7,058 nucleotides of DNA from Clostridia bacterium (lineage in GTDB: Bacteria > Bacillota_A > Clostridia > Christensenellales > UBA1242): the NCBI GenBank assembly GCA_017508345.1, contig JAFVZD010000133.1:1-7058 (forward strand). Reading direction: 5' to 3'. The notes beneath the pieces are model-generated. The model was not told where the DNA came from. It did no database searches and saw nothing but the letters and a program-made list of their open reading frames with translations. Within the stretch, counting starts at the first letter, position 1. Every line of letters starts with the position of its first letter. Made by a program: the position numbers and the translations under genes. Below are positions 1 to 6,115 of this stretch, piece by piece.

Positions 1-104
1 ACTTTTTATTATTTTTTACTATTTTTTTATTATTTATTAAATTGTTTACTTATTTTTTGATTGTTTAATTAAATTTTTATAGATACATTTTTATCATTCA
101 TTAA
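1..104. other. AT-rich non-coding left edge
   Basis: This stretch is almost entirely A and T, with long T runs on the plus strand, and lies just 3' of the minus-strand metalloprotease-like gene. I find no open frame, tRNA or convincing hairpin. There is no GC-containing stem followed by a T run on the minus strand, so no terminator can be assigned for the upstream gene and its transcript may leave the window. Positions 12-27 (TTTTTTACTATTTTTT) recur exactly at 815-830. Confidence 0.6.
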
Positions 105-767
105 TTAATTCTCTTCTAAATATTCATTTGCTTCCACAATCAATCCATCCAGTATTTTTTCACTCAATGGATTTTTCCAACTCAATATATCCAGTAATTC
201 ATTATGTGGATATTTTTTCATCATATACCCCATTAATGTATATGCATTAGCATAATTCCCTTTTTTGTTATAAAAATTAGTCAACAAATCACTTGCCTTA
301 CACAATATTTTATCTCGTTGATAATATTTCTGCTCAGCCAGTTGTGTAGCAATCCCTTCGTGAATAAAAATTGGACACTCCACACCGGGATTTTGCTCTT
401 CCAAAAAACTATCAAAATAAATATGTGCCAACTCATGCTCTATAGACGCCACCACATCGCTCTCTGCAATGTTTTTGTGCGTAGTATTGACCCTGCAACA
501 TTCAATATTCAATAAGTGAATACCACCCTTACCCGCATATGCACACACATACTTTTCACAGCTCCCCATTCTCTCAACTACATAATTTTTAAAACTTTCA
601 TAGTTATCATATATCTGTATTGTTACTTTTTGAGGAATTTTTTTCAAGTCAAAAAATTCACTAAATTGATTAGTGTTGTTATTCAACTTATCCAAGATAT
701 CTCGTGCTAAATTTTCATCTGACTTTTCACTCCAAGTTATCACAAAATTATCATTTTCAATTTTCAT
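105..767 (-). CDS. Small cytoplasmic gluzincin-type metalloprotease-like protein (peptidase MA-like)
   Basis: A 220-residue protein with a zinc metalloprotease signature. HELAH at residues 111-115 is an HEXXH motif giving two His ligands and the catalytic Glu. About 22 residues later comes HEGIATQLAE (136-145), whose Glu137 sits where gluzincins of the peptidase MA-like group place the third zinc ligand, usually as NEGLA. The N-terminal half (about 45-65, VTIQIYDNYESFKNYV) resembles the strand/helix lead-in of that fold. There is no signal peptide or membrane segment, so it is probably cytoplasmic; five cysteines lie between residues 70 and 131. The start at 767 is preceded by GGGG (773-776) five bases upstream, a weak ribosome site. 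It lies 81 bp downstream of dnaN on the same strand, with a terminator hairpin between and no clear promoter of its own, so expression may depend on read-through. The substrate is unknown; the metal site is seen, peptidase activity is inferred. Confidence 0.75.
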   Translation of the reverse strand: MKIENDNFVITWSEKSDENLARDILDKLNNNTNQFSEFFDLKKIPQKVTIQIYDNYESFKNYVVERMGSCEKYVCAYAGKGGIHLLNIECCRVNTTHKNIAESDVVASIEHELAHIYFDSFLEEQNPGVECPIFIHEGIATQLAEQKYYQRDKILCKASDLLTNFYNKKGNYANAYTLMGYMMKKYPHNELLDILSWKNPLSEKILDGLIVEANEYLEEN

Positions 768-787
768 CTTTACCCCAAATTTACAAA

Positions 788-809
788 AAAGTGTGAATTT
801 TCACACTTT
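788..809 (-). terminator. Rho-independent terminator after dnaN
   Basis: AAAGTGTGAA (788-797) and TTCACACTTT (800-809) form a perfect 10-bp inverted repeat around TT, realistically a shorter stem with a four-base loop. On the minus strand the stem runs into a T tract (TTTTTTG), the expected layout for ending dnaN transcripts. It stands 39 bp after the dnaN stop codon. The stem holds only four GC pairs, so some read-through into the metalloprotease-like gene is plausible. Confidence 0.7.
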
Positions 810-848
810 AATTGTTTTTTACTATTTTTTCTATATTTTTACATCAAA

Positions 849-1955
849 TTACATAGGTCTCATTGGTAACAACAGGTACAAAAAGTCGTTTCCGTCATTA
901 GGTGTAATAATACACGGACTAGTAGCATTAACATAACTAATTTTTACAAATTCATCATTCAATACGCGGAGTGCATCTGTATACAATCTACCATTAAACT
1001 CAATCATTAGGTCACTACCCTTGTGAGTGATTAATAATCTCTCAGTAATGTTACCAATCTGAGATTCGCTATTGATAATCATTTGGTTATTGCCCAAAGT
1101 GAATTTTACTATATAATTCCTCTCTGCACGAGCCAACAAACTTGCTCTCTCAATGGTATCCAATAGGTGTTGCCTATTTACGCTAATCTCTGTACCAAAT
1201 TCATTTGGTAAAATCTGATGATAAGACACATAGTCACTCTTCATACCCAATAGCCTTGTCATTAGCACAGTGTTACCCAAGTTTATCTCCAAATGATTCT
1301 TTTGTGTACAAACTTTTATCAATTGATTGTTGTCAGGCAACAATCTAACAATTTCTAGTAGACATCTAGCAGGTACAATTATACCAAATTCTGCAGAGTG
1401 ATTCTCTGTAGGTTTACGGATAAGTGCCATACGCACACCATCCAGTGCTACACCACGCAATTCATCCTCTTGGACCTCTAATAATATTCCTCTCAACATT
1501 GGTCTGCTGTCATCTTGTGCTACTGCCACACTTGCTTTTGTTACTAGGTCCTTAAAGTAATCACTACGAACCTCTACAAAATTAGGGTCAGTTAAAGTGT
1601 GAGGTGCAGGGAATTCATTAGCCTCTTGACACTGGAATACAGCAGTATTATCAGAGTACTTTACCTCCATAATCTTGTTGTCTTTTAGGAAAAACTCCAA
1701 TTGTTCTCCACTAATTTTGCTAGCAAATTCAGCAAAGAATTTAGCAGGTATTACCGCAGTTCCCTCCAATCTCACATCCGCCTTGATTACCTTGGTAATA
1801 GTGAGCTCTAGGTCTGTACATGTCAGCGTCAATTCATCATTCTCCGCCACAATTTTTACACATTCTAGTATAGGATTAGTGGTACGAGTCGCAGCAGCCT
1901 TCACTACCTTAAGCACAGCATCCGCCAAATCCAAACCTTGACAAGAAAATTTCAT
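849..1955 (-). CDS. dnaN: DNA polymerase III subunit beta (sliding clamp)
   Basis: DnaN forms the ring-shaped dimer that encircles DNA and tethers the replicative polymerase and other replication and repair proteins. The 368-residue length is normal and the three-domain clamp pattern is complete. Domain 1 includes ATRTTNPILE (about residues 22-31) and the CTDLELTI strand near 46-53. Domain 2 includes DDSRPMLRGILLEV and ALDGVRMAL (about 148-177; usually ATDGxRLAL). Domain 3 includes FNGRLYTDALRVL and the C-terminal YLLLPMRPM, matching the usual YLILPVR ending at the client-binding pocket. ATG at 1955 is preceded by TAAGGAG (1964-1970) with eight bases of spacing, a strong ribosome site, and by its own near-consensus promoter. 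No dnaA lies upstream or recF downstream; manA is divergent and a metalloprotease-like gene follows. Identity is secure from the conserved blocks. Confidence 0.97.
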   Translation of the reverse strand: MKFSCQGLDLADAVLKVVKAAATRTTNPILECVKIVAENDELTLTCTDLELTITKVIKADVRLEGTAVIPAKFFAEFASKISGEQLEFFLKDNKIMEVKYSDNTAVFQCQEANEFPAPHTLTDPNFVEVRSDYFKDLVTKASVAVAQDDSRPMLRGILLEVQEDELRGVALDGVRMALIRKPTENHSAEFGIIVPARCLLEIVRLLPDNNQLIKVCTQKNHLEINLGNTVLMTRLLGMKSDYVSYHQILPNEFGTEISVNRQHLLDTIERASLLARAERNYIVKFTLGNNQMIINSESQIGNITERLLITHKGSDLMIEFNGRLYTDALRVLNDEFVKISYVNATSPCIITPNDGNDFLYLLLPMRPM

Positions 1956-1963
1956 AATAGTTA

Positions 1964-1970
1964 CTCCTTA
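1964..1970 (-). promoter_or_regulatory. Ribosome binding site of dnaN
   Basis: TAAGGAG on the minus strand lies eight bases before the ATG whose first base is at 1955. It fixes the start of dnaN. Confidence 0.85.
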
Positions 1971-1990
1971 GCATAATATTTAGTTATAGA

Positions 1991-2019
1991 ATTATAGCAG
2001 AATTCTGGAATTTTTACAA
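1991..2019 (-). promoter_or_regulatory. dnaN promoter (sigma-70/sigma-A type, extended -10)
   Basis: On the minus strand a -35 TTGTAA (2014-2019) is separated by 17 bp from a perfect -10 TATAAT (1991-1996). TGC directly precedes the -10, making an extended -10. The predicted start of transcription is near 1984, giving a leader of about 29 bases that holds the ribosome site. A perfect 10-bp palindrome, CAGAATTCTG (1998-2007), lies inside the spacer and could be an operator or chance. Confidence 0.8.
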
Positions 2020-2088
2020 TAGAATAAGGCATACTTTTTTCAAATTTTACCATATATTTAATTTGTTCAATTTTTTTTGTAGAAACAT

Positions 2089-2117
2089 TTTACAAATCGC
2101 AATTAATATGTTAAAAT
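2089..2117 (+). promoter_or_regulatory. manA promoter P1 (extended -10)
   Basis: TTTACA (2089-2094), a 17-bp spacer and TAAAAT (2112-2117), with TG at 2109-2110 giving an extended -10. Transcription would start near 2124, with a leader of about 65 bases. It faces away from the dnaN promoter, with about 70 bp between the two -35 boxes, so the divergent genes have separate promoters in one 229-bp region. Confidence 0.7.
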
Positions 2118-2137
2118 AAATAAATTATATTAAAATC

Positions 2138-2146
2138 TGTTACTAT
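2138..2146 (+). promoter_or_regulatory. Possible second manA promoter (extended -10 only)
   Basis: TG (2138-2139), one base, then TACTAT (2141-2146) resembles an extended -10. The expected -35 position (2118-2123) reads AAATAA, a poor match, so this would depend on the extended -10 alone. In DNA this AT-rich, chance resemblance is likely enough that I rank it below P1. Confidence 0.3.
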
Positions 2147-2190
2147 ACGGATTTTTAGATAATTAAAAAACTAGATTTTTTTAGGTGCAT

Positions 2191-2943
2191 ATGAAAATTA
2201 CAAAACTCAACATTGAATACCACCCAAAAGTTTGGGGACAAGAATTAGTATTTACAAACGACACAAATATCACAGGTGACCGACCACCTCTACTTATCAA
2301 GATTATAGAGGCCAAGGACAACCTATCTTATCAAATCCACCCTAATACCACCATATTCCCTGACCAGAGTGTTGTGGGCAACAAAGACGAAGTATGGTAT
2401 GTTTTGTCCGCCACTCCTAGGTCCAGGATAGGTTTGGGATTACTAGACCACAGTGACTACCACACACAATTCAATTCTGGCAATGTGGATAGTATTGTCC
2501 AGCACTACAATGTTTCTGCTGGAGATTTTGCATACATAGAGAGCGGTACTGTGCATATGTTGGGTGCAGGTATTAGCGTACTAGAAATTCAACAAAACAA
2601 CGACATCACATACAGACTGTATGACTACAATCGTGGTAGACAATTGGATTTGCAAAAAGGTCTCCAAAATCTTCACCTCCACAACTCCTCATTTATTCAA
2701 CAAAAAGATACTTTCACTTTTGCATCTCCATATTTTGAAATCAAAAAATACAATTCAAAAGGCAAAATTTACATAGATAATACCGCTAGCCCATATTGTT
2801 ATCTCATCCCACTCAGCGGAAACGCATCAATATCCACCCCAGACACTACAACACTAGACAACCTACAATGCTACCTAATATCACAAACAAAACTCATACG
2901 CATAGATGGCGAATGCTCCTTCATCATCGCCCGCCCTAGATAA
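2191..2943 (+). CDS. manA: Mannose-6-phosphate isomerase, class I, compact form
   Basis: ManA interconverts mannose-6-phosphate and fructose-6-phosphate in the cytoplasm, using a bound metal in a cupin fold. From ATG at 2191 the protein has 250 residues, against about 315 for Bacillus ManA. The metal-site blocks are present: QIHPN (Gln48, His50), KDEVWYVL (Glu67) and SGTVHMLGAG (His122). They are followed by EIQQNNDITYRLYDYNR (132-148), where Arg142 matches the active-site arginine. The N-terminal block starts as usual (PKVWG, 12-16), but the GESWE-type segment normally between it and PPLLIKII is missing, accounting for much of the length difference; the C-terminal cupin is also brief. A GTG at 2185 is in frame (two extra residues), but AGGTG (2183-2187) looks like the ribosome site for the ATG, although only three bases away. 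The gene stands alone, with its own promoter and terminator. Activity on a related sugar phosphate cannot be excluded. Confidence 0.88.
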   Translation: MKITKLNIEYHPKVWGQELVFTNDTNITGDRPPLLIKIIEAKDNLSYQIHPNTTIFPDQSVVGNKDEVWYVLSATPRSRIGLGLLDHSDYHTQFNSGNVDSIVQHYNVSAGDFAYIESGTVHMLGAGISVLEIQQNNDITYRLYDYNRGRQLDLQKGLQNLHLHNSSFIQQKDTFTFASPYFEIKKYNSKGKIYIDNTASPYCYLIPLSGNASISTPDTTTLDNLQCYLISQTKLIRIDGECSFIIARPR

Positions 2944-2987
2944 TATTTATCATATCCCAAAATATGCTTCATAGTTTCATACACAAA

Positions 2988-3018
2988 AAAAAGAGTTGAA
3001 TTTTTTCCAACTCTTTTT
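2988..3018. terminator. Bidirectional terminator between manA and the zinc-ribbon gene
   Basis: AAAAAGAGTTG (2988-2998) pairs with CAACTCTTTTT (3008-3018) around a nine-base loop. Read rightwards, the stem ends in a T run and closes manA, whose stop is 45 bases before it. Read leftwards, it ends in at least eight T residues and closes the leuS/zinc-ribbon transcript, whose stop codon is 26 bases away. The two genes converge here, so one hairpin serves both. Confidence 0.85.
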
Positions 3019-3043
3019 CCTTTAATATTTTGGTTTTTTATTA

Positions 3044-3550
3044 TTATCTATCTATCAGTACATTTTTGTTTTCGGCTAACCAATTCAAGTACGCTCTGCT
3101 CGCTCCATTGCCATACTTAAATACATACAAGTATACCATTAGCCCAGTGGCTATTACACAAATAGCCATCAATATCCACGCGGCAATGTTGTTTGTCAGT
3201 AATGCCATTAATAATAGCATTATACCCAGCACTCCACTCACTATCATTACCCACAATATTTTTTGTCGCCTTACACTGTATATGTCTTTGAATTCTTTTT
3301 TGTACTCATCTCTTAGATATTTAGGTAATTGTGAATATTTCTGCACTTTTTGTTCATTCGTGCTCTGCGTATCCATAGATACCATTGGCTCATATTTGTC
3401 CGGCTCCACCATATCTTGTGCTTTGAGAGCAGTAATAGCCTCCTCTGTCAAAAAAGGTTCATTACACACTGGGCACATCCTAGCATCTTTGTTGGTTTCT
3501 ACCATAATCTTTGCCCCACAATTAGGACACTTCGCTGGTTTTATAGACAT
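3044..3550 (-). CDS. Zinc-ribbon protein with two transmembrane helices, function unknown
   Basis: A 168-residue protein that I do not recognise as a named family. Residues 8-29 carry CPNCG and CPVC, four cysteines (8, 11, 26, 29) in two CxxC knuckles 14 residues apart, as in a small treble-clef or zinc-ribbon. A charged, probably cytoplasmic linker follows (about 34-97, rich in Glu, Lys, Gln and Tyr). Then come two hydrophobic segments, about 98-118 and 122-144, joined by TNNI, which predicts a tight membrane hairpin with both ends in the cytoplasm. The tail (145-168) is short and includes WLAENKNVL. ATG at 3550 follows AAGGAG (3556-3561) at a spacing of five bases. That site overlaps the leuS stop codon, only nine bases separate the genes, and no promoter fits between them, so it is probably co-transcribed with leuS. 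Co-transcription does not establish a role in translation. Confidence 0.8.
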   Translation of the reverse strand: MSIKPAKCPNCGAKIMVETNKDARMCPVCNEPFLTEEAITALKAQDMVEPDKYEPMVSMDTQSTNEQKVQKYSQLPKYLRDEYKKEFKDIYSVRRQKILWVMIVSGVLGIMLLLMALLTNNIAAWILMAICVIATGLMVYLYVFKYGNGASRAYLNWLAENKNVLIDR

Positions 3551-3555
3551 ATTTT

Positions 3556-3561
3556 CTCCTT
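3556..3561 (-). promoter_or_regulatory. Ribosome binding site overlapping the leuS stop codon
   Basis: AAGGAG on the minus strand shares its first two bases with the leuS TAA (3560-3562) and lies five bases before the ATG at 3550. Ribosomes ending on leuS would sit on this site, so the two genes may be translationally coupled. Confidence 0.8.
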
Positions 3562-5950
3562 ATTTAATTATAATATTCAATATCTTGCCAGCCTTGTATA
3601 TTACTTTTAACCACTCTTTGTCACGCAATGCCTCAATCTCCTGTCTAACTTGCTCTACTATCTCAGCCTCTGTCGCATCCGCCTTGGCTTGAATTGTATA
3701 TTTCATCTTACCATTGACTTGGATAGGTAATGTCACAATGTCTTCTTTGGTCTTTTCCTCAATATATGTAGGCCACTCTGCATGTGCTATGCTGTCTTTT
3801 TGTCCGAATACTACTTGCCACAATTCCTCTGTAATATAAGGTGCTAGTGGGTTCAATATTTTTAGCAATCCAATAGCATACTCCGTAGGCAACACATCTT
3901 GCTTTGCTACCGCATTCATAAATATCATCATCTGACTAATAGCTGTGTTGTATGACATATTTTCATAATCATTTGTAACTTTCTTGACAGTCTGGTGATA
4001 GATTTTCTCCAATTCCTTGTTTGGCTCATCCTTAATCTTACCAGATTCGGTAAACAATACCCAAATTTTATCCAAAAATTTCGCCACACCATTGATGTTG
4101 CTCTGATTCCATGGCATAGTGTCCTCTATTGGTCCCATAAACATCTCATACATACGGAAAGCATCCGCTCCATACTCCGCCACTACATCGTTAGGGTTCA
4201 CTACATTACCCCAACGCTTACTCATCTTGCGTCCGTCCTCTGCTAGCATCATTCCTTGATGTACCAGCTTTTTGAATGGTTCCTTGTTGCTCACATAACC
4301 TTGGTCGTACAGGAATTTATTCCACATTCTACTATACAATAGGTGTCCTACTGCATGCTCTGCTCCACCTAGGTATAGGTCCACAGGCAACCAGTGGTCC
4401 AATAGCCTCTTGTCAGCAAAAACCTCATCATTGTGTGGGTCCACATATCTCATATAATACCAGCTAGACCCCGCACTACCCGGCATAGTGGTAGCCTCTC
4501 GCTTTCCCTTCATACCGTCAATCTCTACATTAATCCACTCAGGTGCGTTATTTAATGGTGGCTCTCCATCCTTTGCCTTGTAGTCATCCATTACAGGTAA
4601 TACCAATGGCAAATCCGTCATTTCCACTAATTTTACTGTACCATCCTCCATATGTATCACAGGCATTGGCTCTCCCCAATAACGCTGTCTAGCGAATATC
4701 CATTCACGCAAACGATACTTGGTTGACTTTTTACCCAAATTATTCTGCTCTAGCCACTCTATCATCTTGTTTTTGGCATCCTCGTTATCTAACCCATTCA
4801 ATATATCACTATTAATGTGTTCGCCATCGCCCGCGTATGCCTCTTTTGTAATATCTCCACCGCGTACTACCTCTATCATATCTAGATTGTACTTTTTGGC
4901 GAAATCCCAGTCTCTCTGGTCGTGTGCAGGCACTGCCATCAATGCACCATGTGCATAATTAGCTAATACATAATCCGCTATGTATATAGGCAATTTCTTG
5001 CCATTCACAGGGTTAATCGCATACGCTCCCGTGAATGCACCTGTCTTCTCCGTGCTAGTGTCCGTCCTCTCTTGGTCAGACTTATTTTTGCATTCCTCAA
5101 TGTATGCCTCCACCACACTCGCTTGCTCCGGTGTAGTGATACCCTTGACCATCTTGTGCTCAGGTGCTAATACACAATATGTAGCCCCGTACAGAGTGTC
5201 TGGTCTAGTAGTGAATACTACTATATTCTCCGTAGTATCCGCTATTTGGAAATTAACCTCTGCACCTACACTCTTGCCTATCCAGTTTCTCTGCATAATC
5301 TTGGTACTATTAGGCCAATCAATCTCATCCAAACCTTCCAATAGGTCCTCTGCGTATTTTTGTATGTCTATTACCCACTGACGCATATTTTTCTTGACTA
5401 CAGGATATCCACCACGCTCACTCTTGCCGTCAATTATCTCATCATTTGCTAGTACTGTACCCAATTCCTCACACCACCACACTGGCATGTCTGTATACCT
5501 AGCTAAACCAGCCTTGTATAGTTCCTCAAATATCCACTGTGTCCACTTGTAATACTTAGGGTCACATGTACTGATCTCCTTGGTCCAGTCAAATGACAAT
5601 CCACATAGTTTCAATTGTTGCTTGAATGTCTCAATATTCTTTTGAGTAAAGCCATCCGGATGATTACCTGTCTTGATTGCATATTGCTCTGCTGGCAAAC
5701 CAAAACTATCAAATCCAATAGGATGCAATACATTGTATCCACGCATTCTCTTGTAACGCGAAATAATATCACTAGCAATGTATCCCTTAGGATGCCCTAC
5801 ATGCAATCCCTCTCCACTAGGATAAGGGAACATATCTAGACAATAATATTTAGGTTTGCTAAAATCCCAAACATCCGTCACAAATGTCCCATTATTCTCC
5901 CAATATTCATTCCATTTTTTCTCAATCTCGCTATGATTGTATTTAGCCAT
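3560..5950 (-). CDS. leuS: Leucyl-tRNA synthetase
   Basis: LeuRS joins leucine to tRNA-Leu with ATP in the cytoplasm and edits mischarged amino acids. The 796-residue protein is full length for the short form. The class I site shows FPYPSG (41-46), HVGH (50-53, the HIGH motif) and KMSKR (575-579; usually KMSKS). The CP1 editing domain (about 226-410) has TTRPDT (247-252) and HDQRD (343-347). Other blocks are [10 protein letters not shown] (421-430) and [13 protein letters not shown] (487-499). [14 protein letters not shown] shows no leucine-specific insertion before KMSK, unlike E. coli. The anticodon-binding helical region and C-terminal domain ([10 protein letters not shown] onward) are complete. 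An upstream in-frame TTG (5968) would add six residues but precedes the ribosome site. GGAGAG (5958-5963), seven bases before ATG at 5950, sets the start, giving [13 protein letters not shown]. The gene has its own strong promoter and is followed by the zinc-ribbon gene. The usual YGTGA in the editing domain reads YAHGA (332-336). Confidence 0.98.
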   Translation of the reverse strand: MAKYNHSEIEKKWNEYWENNGTFVTDVWDFSKPKYYCLDMFPYPSGEGLHVGHPKGYIASDIISRYKRMRGYNVLHPIGFDSFGLPAEQYAIKTGNHPDGFTQKNIETFKQQLKLCGLSFDWTKEISTCDPKYYKWTQWIFEELYKAGLARYTDMPVWWCEELGTVLANDEIIDGKSERGGYPVVKKNMRQWVIDIQKYAEDLLEGLDEIDWPNSTKIMQRNWIGKSVGAEVNFQIADTTENIVVFTTRPDTLYGATYCVLAPEHKMVKGITTPEQASVVEAYIEECKNKSDQERTDTSTEKTGAFTGAYAINPVNGKKLPIYIADYVLANYAHGALMAVPAHDQRDWDFAKKYNLDMIEVVRGGDITKEAYAGDGEHINSDILNGLDNEDAKNKMIEWLEQNNLGKKSTKYRLREWIFARQRYWGEPMPVIHMEDGTVKLVEMTDLPLVLPVMDDYKAKDGEPPLNNAPEWINVEIDGMKGKREATTMPGSAGSSWYYMRYVDPHNDEVFADKRLLDHWLPVDLYLGGAEHAVGHLLYSRMWNKFLYDQGYVSNKEPFKKLVHQGMMLAEDGRKMSKRWGNVVNPNDVVAEYGADAFRMYEMFMGPIEDTMPWNQSNINGVAKFLDKIWVLFTESGKIKDEPNKELEKIYHQTVKKVTNDYENMSYNTAISQMMIFMNAVAKQDVLPTEYAIGLLKILNPLAPYITEELWQVVFGQKDSIAHAEWPTYIEEKTKEDIVTLPIQVNGKMKYTIQAKADATEAEIVEQVRQEIEALRDKEWLKVIYKAGKILNIIIK

Positions 5951-5957
5951 AACATTT

Positions 5958-5963
5958 CTCTCC
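5958..5963 (-). promoter_or_regulatory. Ribosome binding site of leuS
   Basis: GGAGAG on the minus strand, seven bases before the ATG at 5950. It lies inside the possible extension from the TTG at 5968, which argues against that longer start. Confidence 0.8.
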
Positions 5964-5988
5964 AACAAAACTAAAAAATATTTACTAT

Positions 5989-6017
5989 ATTTTACTTTTT
6001 TTTACCTCCGTTGTCAA
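5989..6017 (-). promoter_or_regulatory. leuS promoter (consensus -35, 17-bp spacer)
   Basis: On the minus strand a perfect -35 TTGACA (6012-6017) is 17 bp from the -10 TAAAAT (5989-5994). Transcription would start near 5982, leaving a leader of about 31 bases, too short for a T-box or other riboswitch. Constitutive strong expression is the simplest reading. The spacer contains eight consecutive A residues. A GC-rich patch, GCCCCCGCCCG on the plus strand (6018-6028), abuts the -35 box on its upstream side. Confidence 0.85.
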
Positions 6018-6065
6018 GCCCCCGCCCGTACATTCTTTTACTCACTTTTGTTTTTTTGTACAACA

Positions 6066-6113
6066 AAAAAAAGAACTCCTCATTCCACCACATTTGTAAA
6101 GAGTTCTTTTTTT
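6066..6113 (-). terminator. Terminator of the GLUG-like repeat protein gene
   Basis: AAAAAAAGAACTC (6066-6078) is the exact reverse complement of GAGTTCTTTTTTT (6101-6113), a 13-bp stem closing a 22-base loop. On the minus strand the descending arm ends in eight T residues followed by G. The hairpin begins two bases after the TAG of the repeat-protein gene. The symmetric A and T tracts would also let it act on plus-strand transcripts. The loop is longer than usual for a terminator. Confidence 0.75.
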
Positions 6114-6115
6114 CG

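Noticed and set aside
1956..2184. A replication origin in the AT-rich region beside dnaN.
   Set aside because: I find no cluster of DnaA boxes (TTATCCACA or close variants) and no dnaA. The region is explained by two divergent promoters.
3030..3692. A 220-residue plus-strand open frame opposite the zinc-ribbon gene and the end of leuS.
   Set aside because: It is antisense to two well-supported genes, overlaps the bidirectional terminator side and has no recognisable domain. It is a shadow frame.
5951..5968. Longer leuS start at the TTG at 5968 ([11 protein letters not shown]).
   Set aside because: The GGAGAG ribosome site lies inside this extension at ideal spacing for the ATG at 5950, and family N-termini begin near the [10 protein letters not shown] block.
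5951..6113. T-box leucine riboswitch upstream of leuS, suggested by TGGTGGAA within the hairpin loop on the minus strand.
   Set aside because: The hairpin starts two bases after the repeat-protein stop codon, leaving no room for a T-box stem I and specifier loop. The full AGGGTGGNACCGCG core is absent, and the leuS promoter lies downstream of the hairpin and gives a leader of only about 31 bases.
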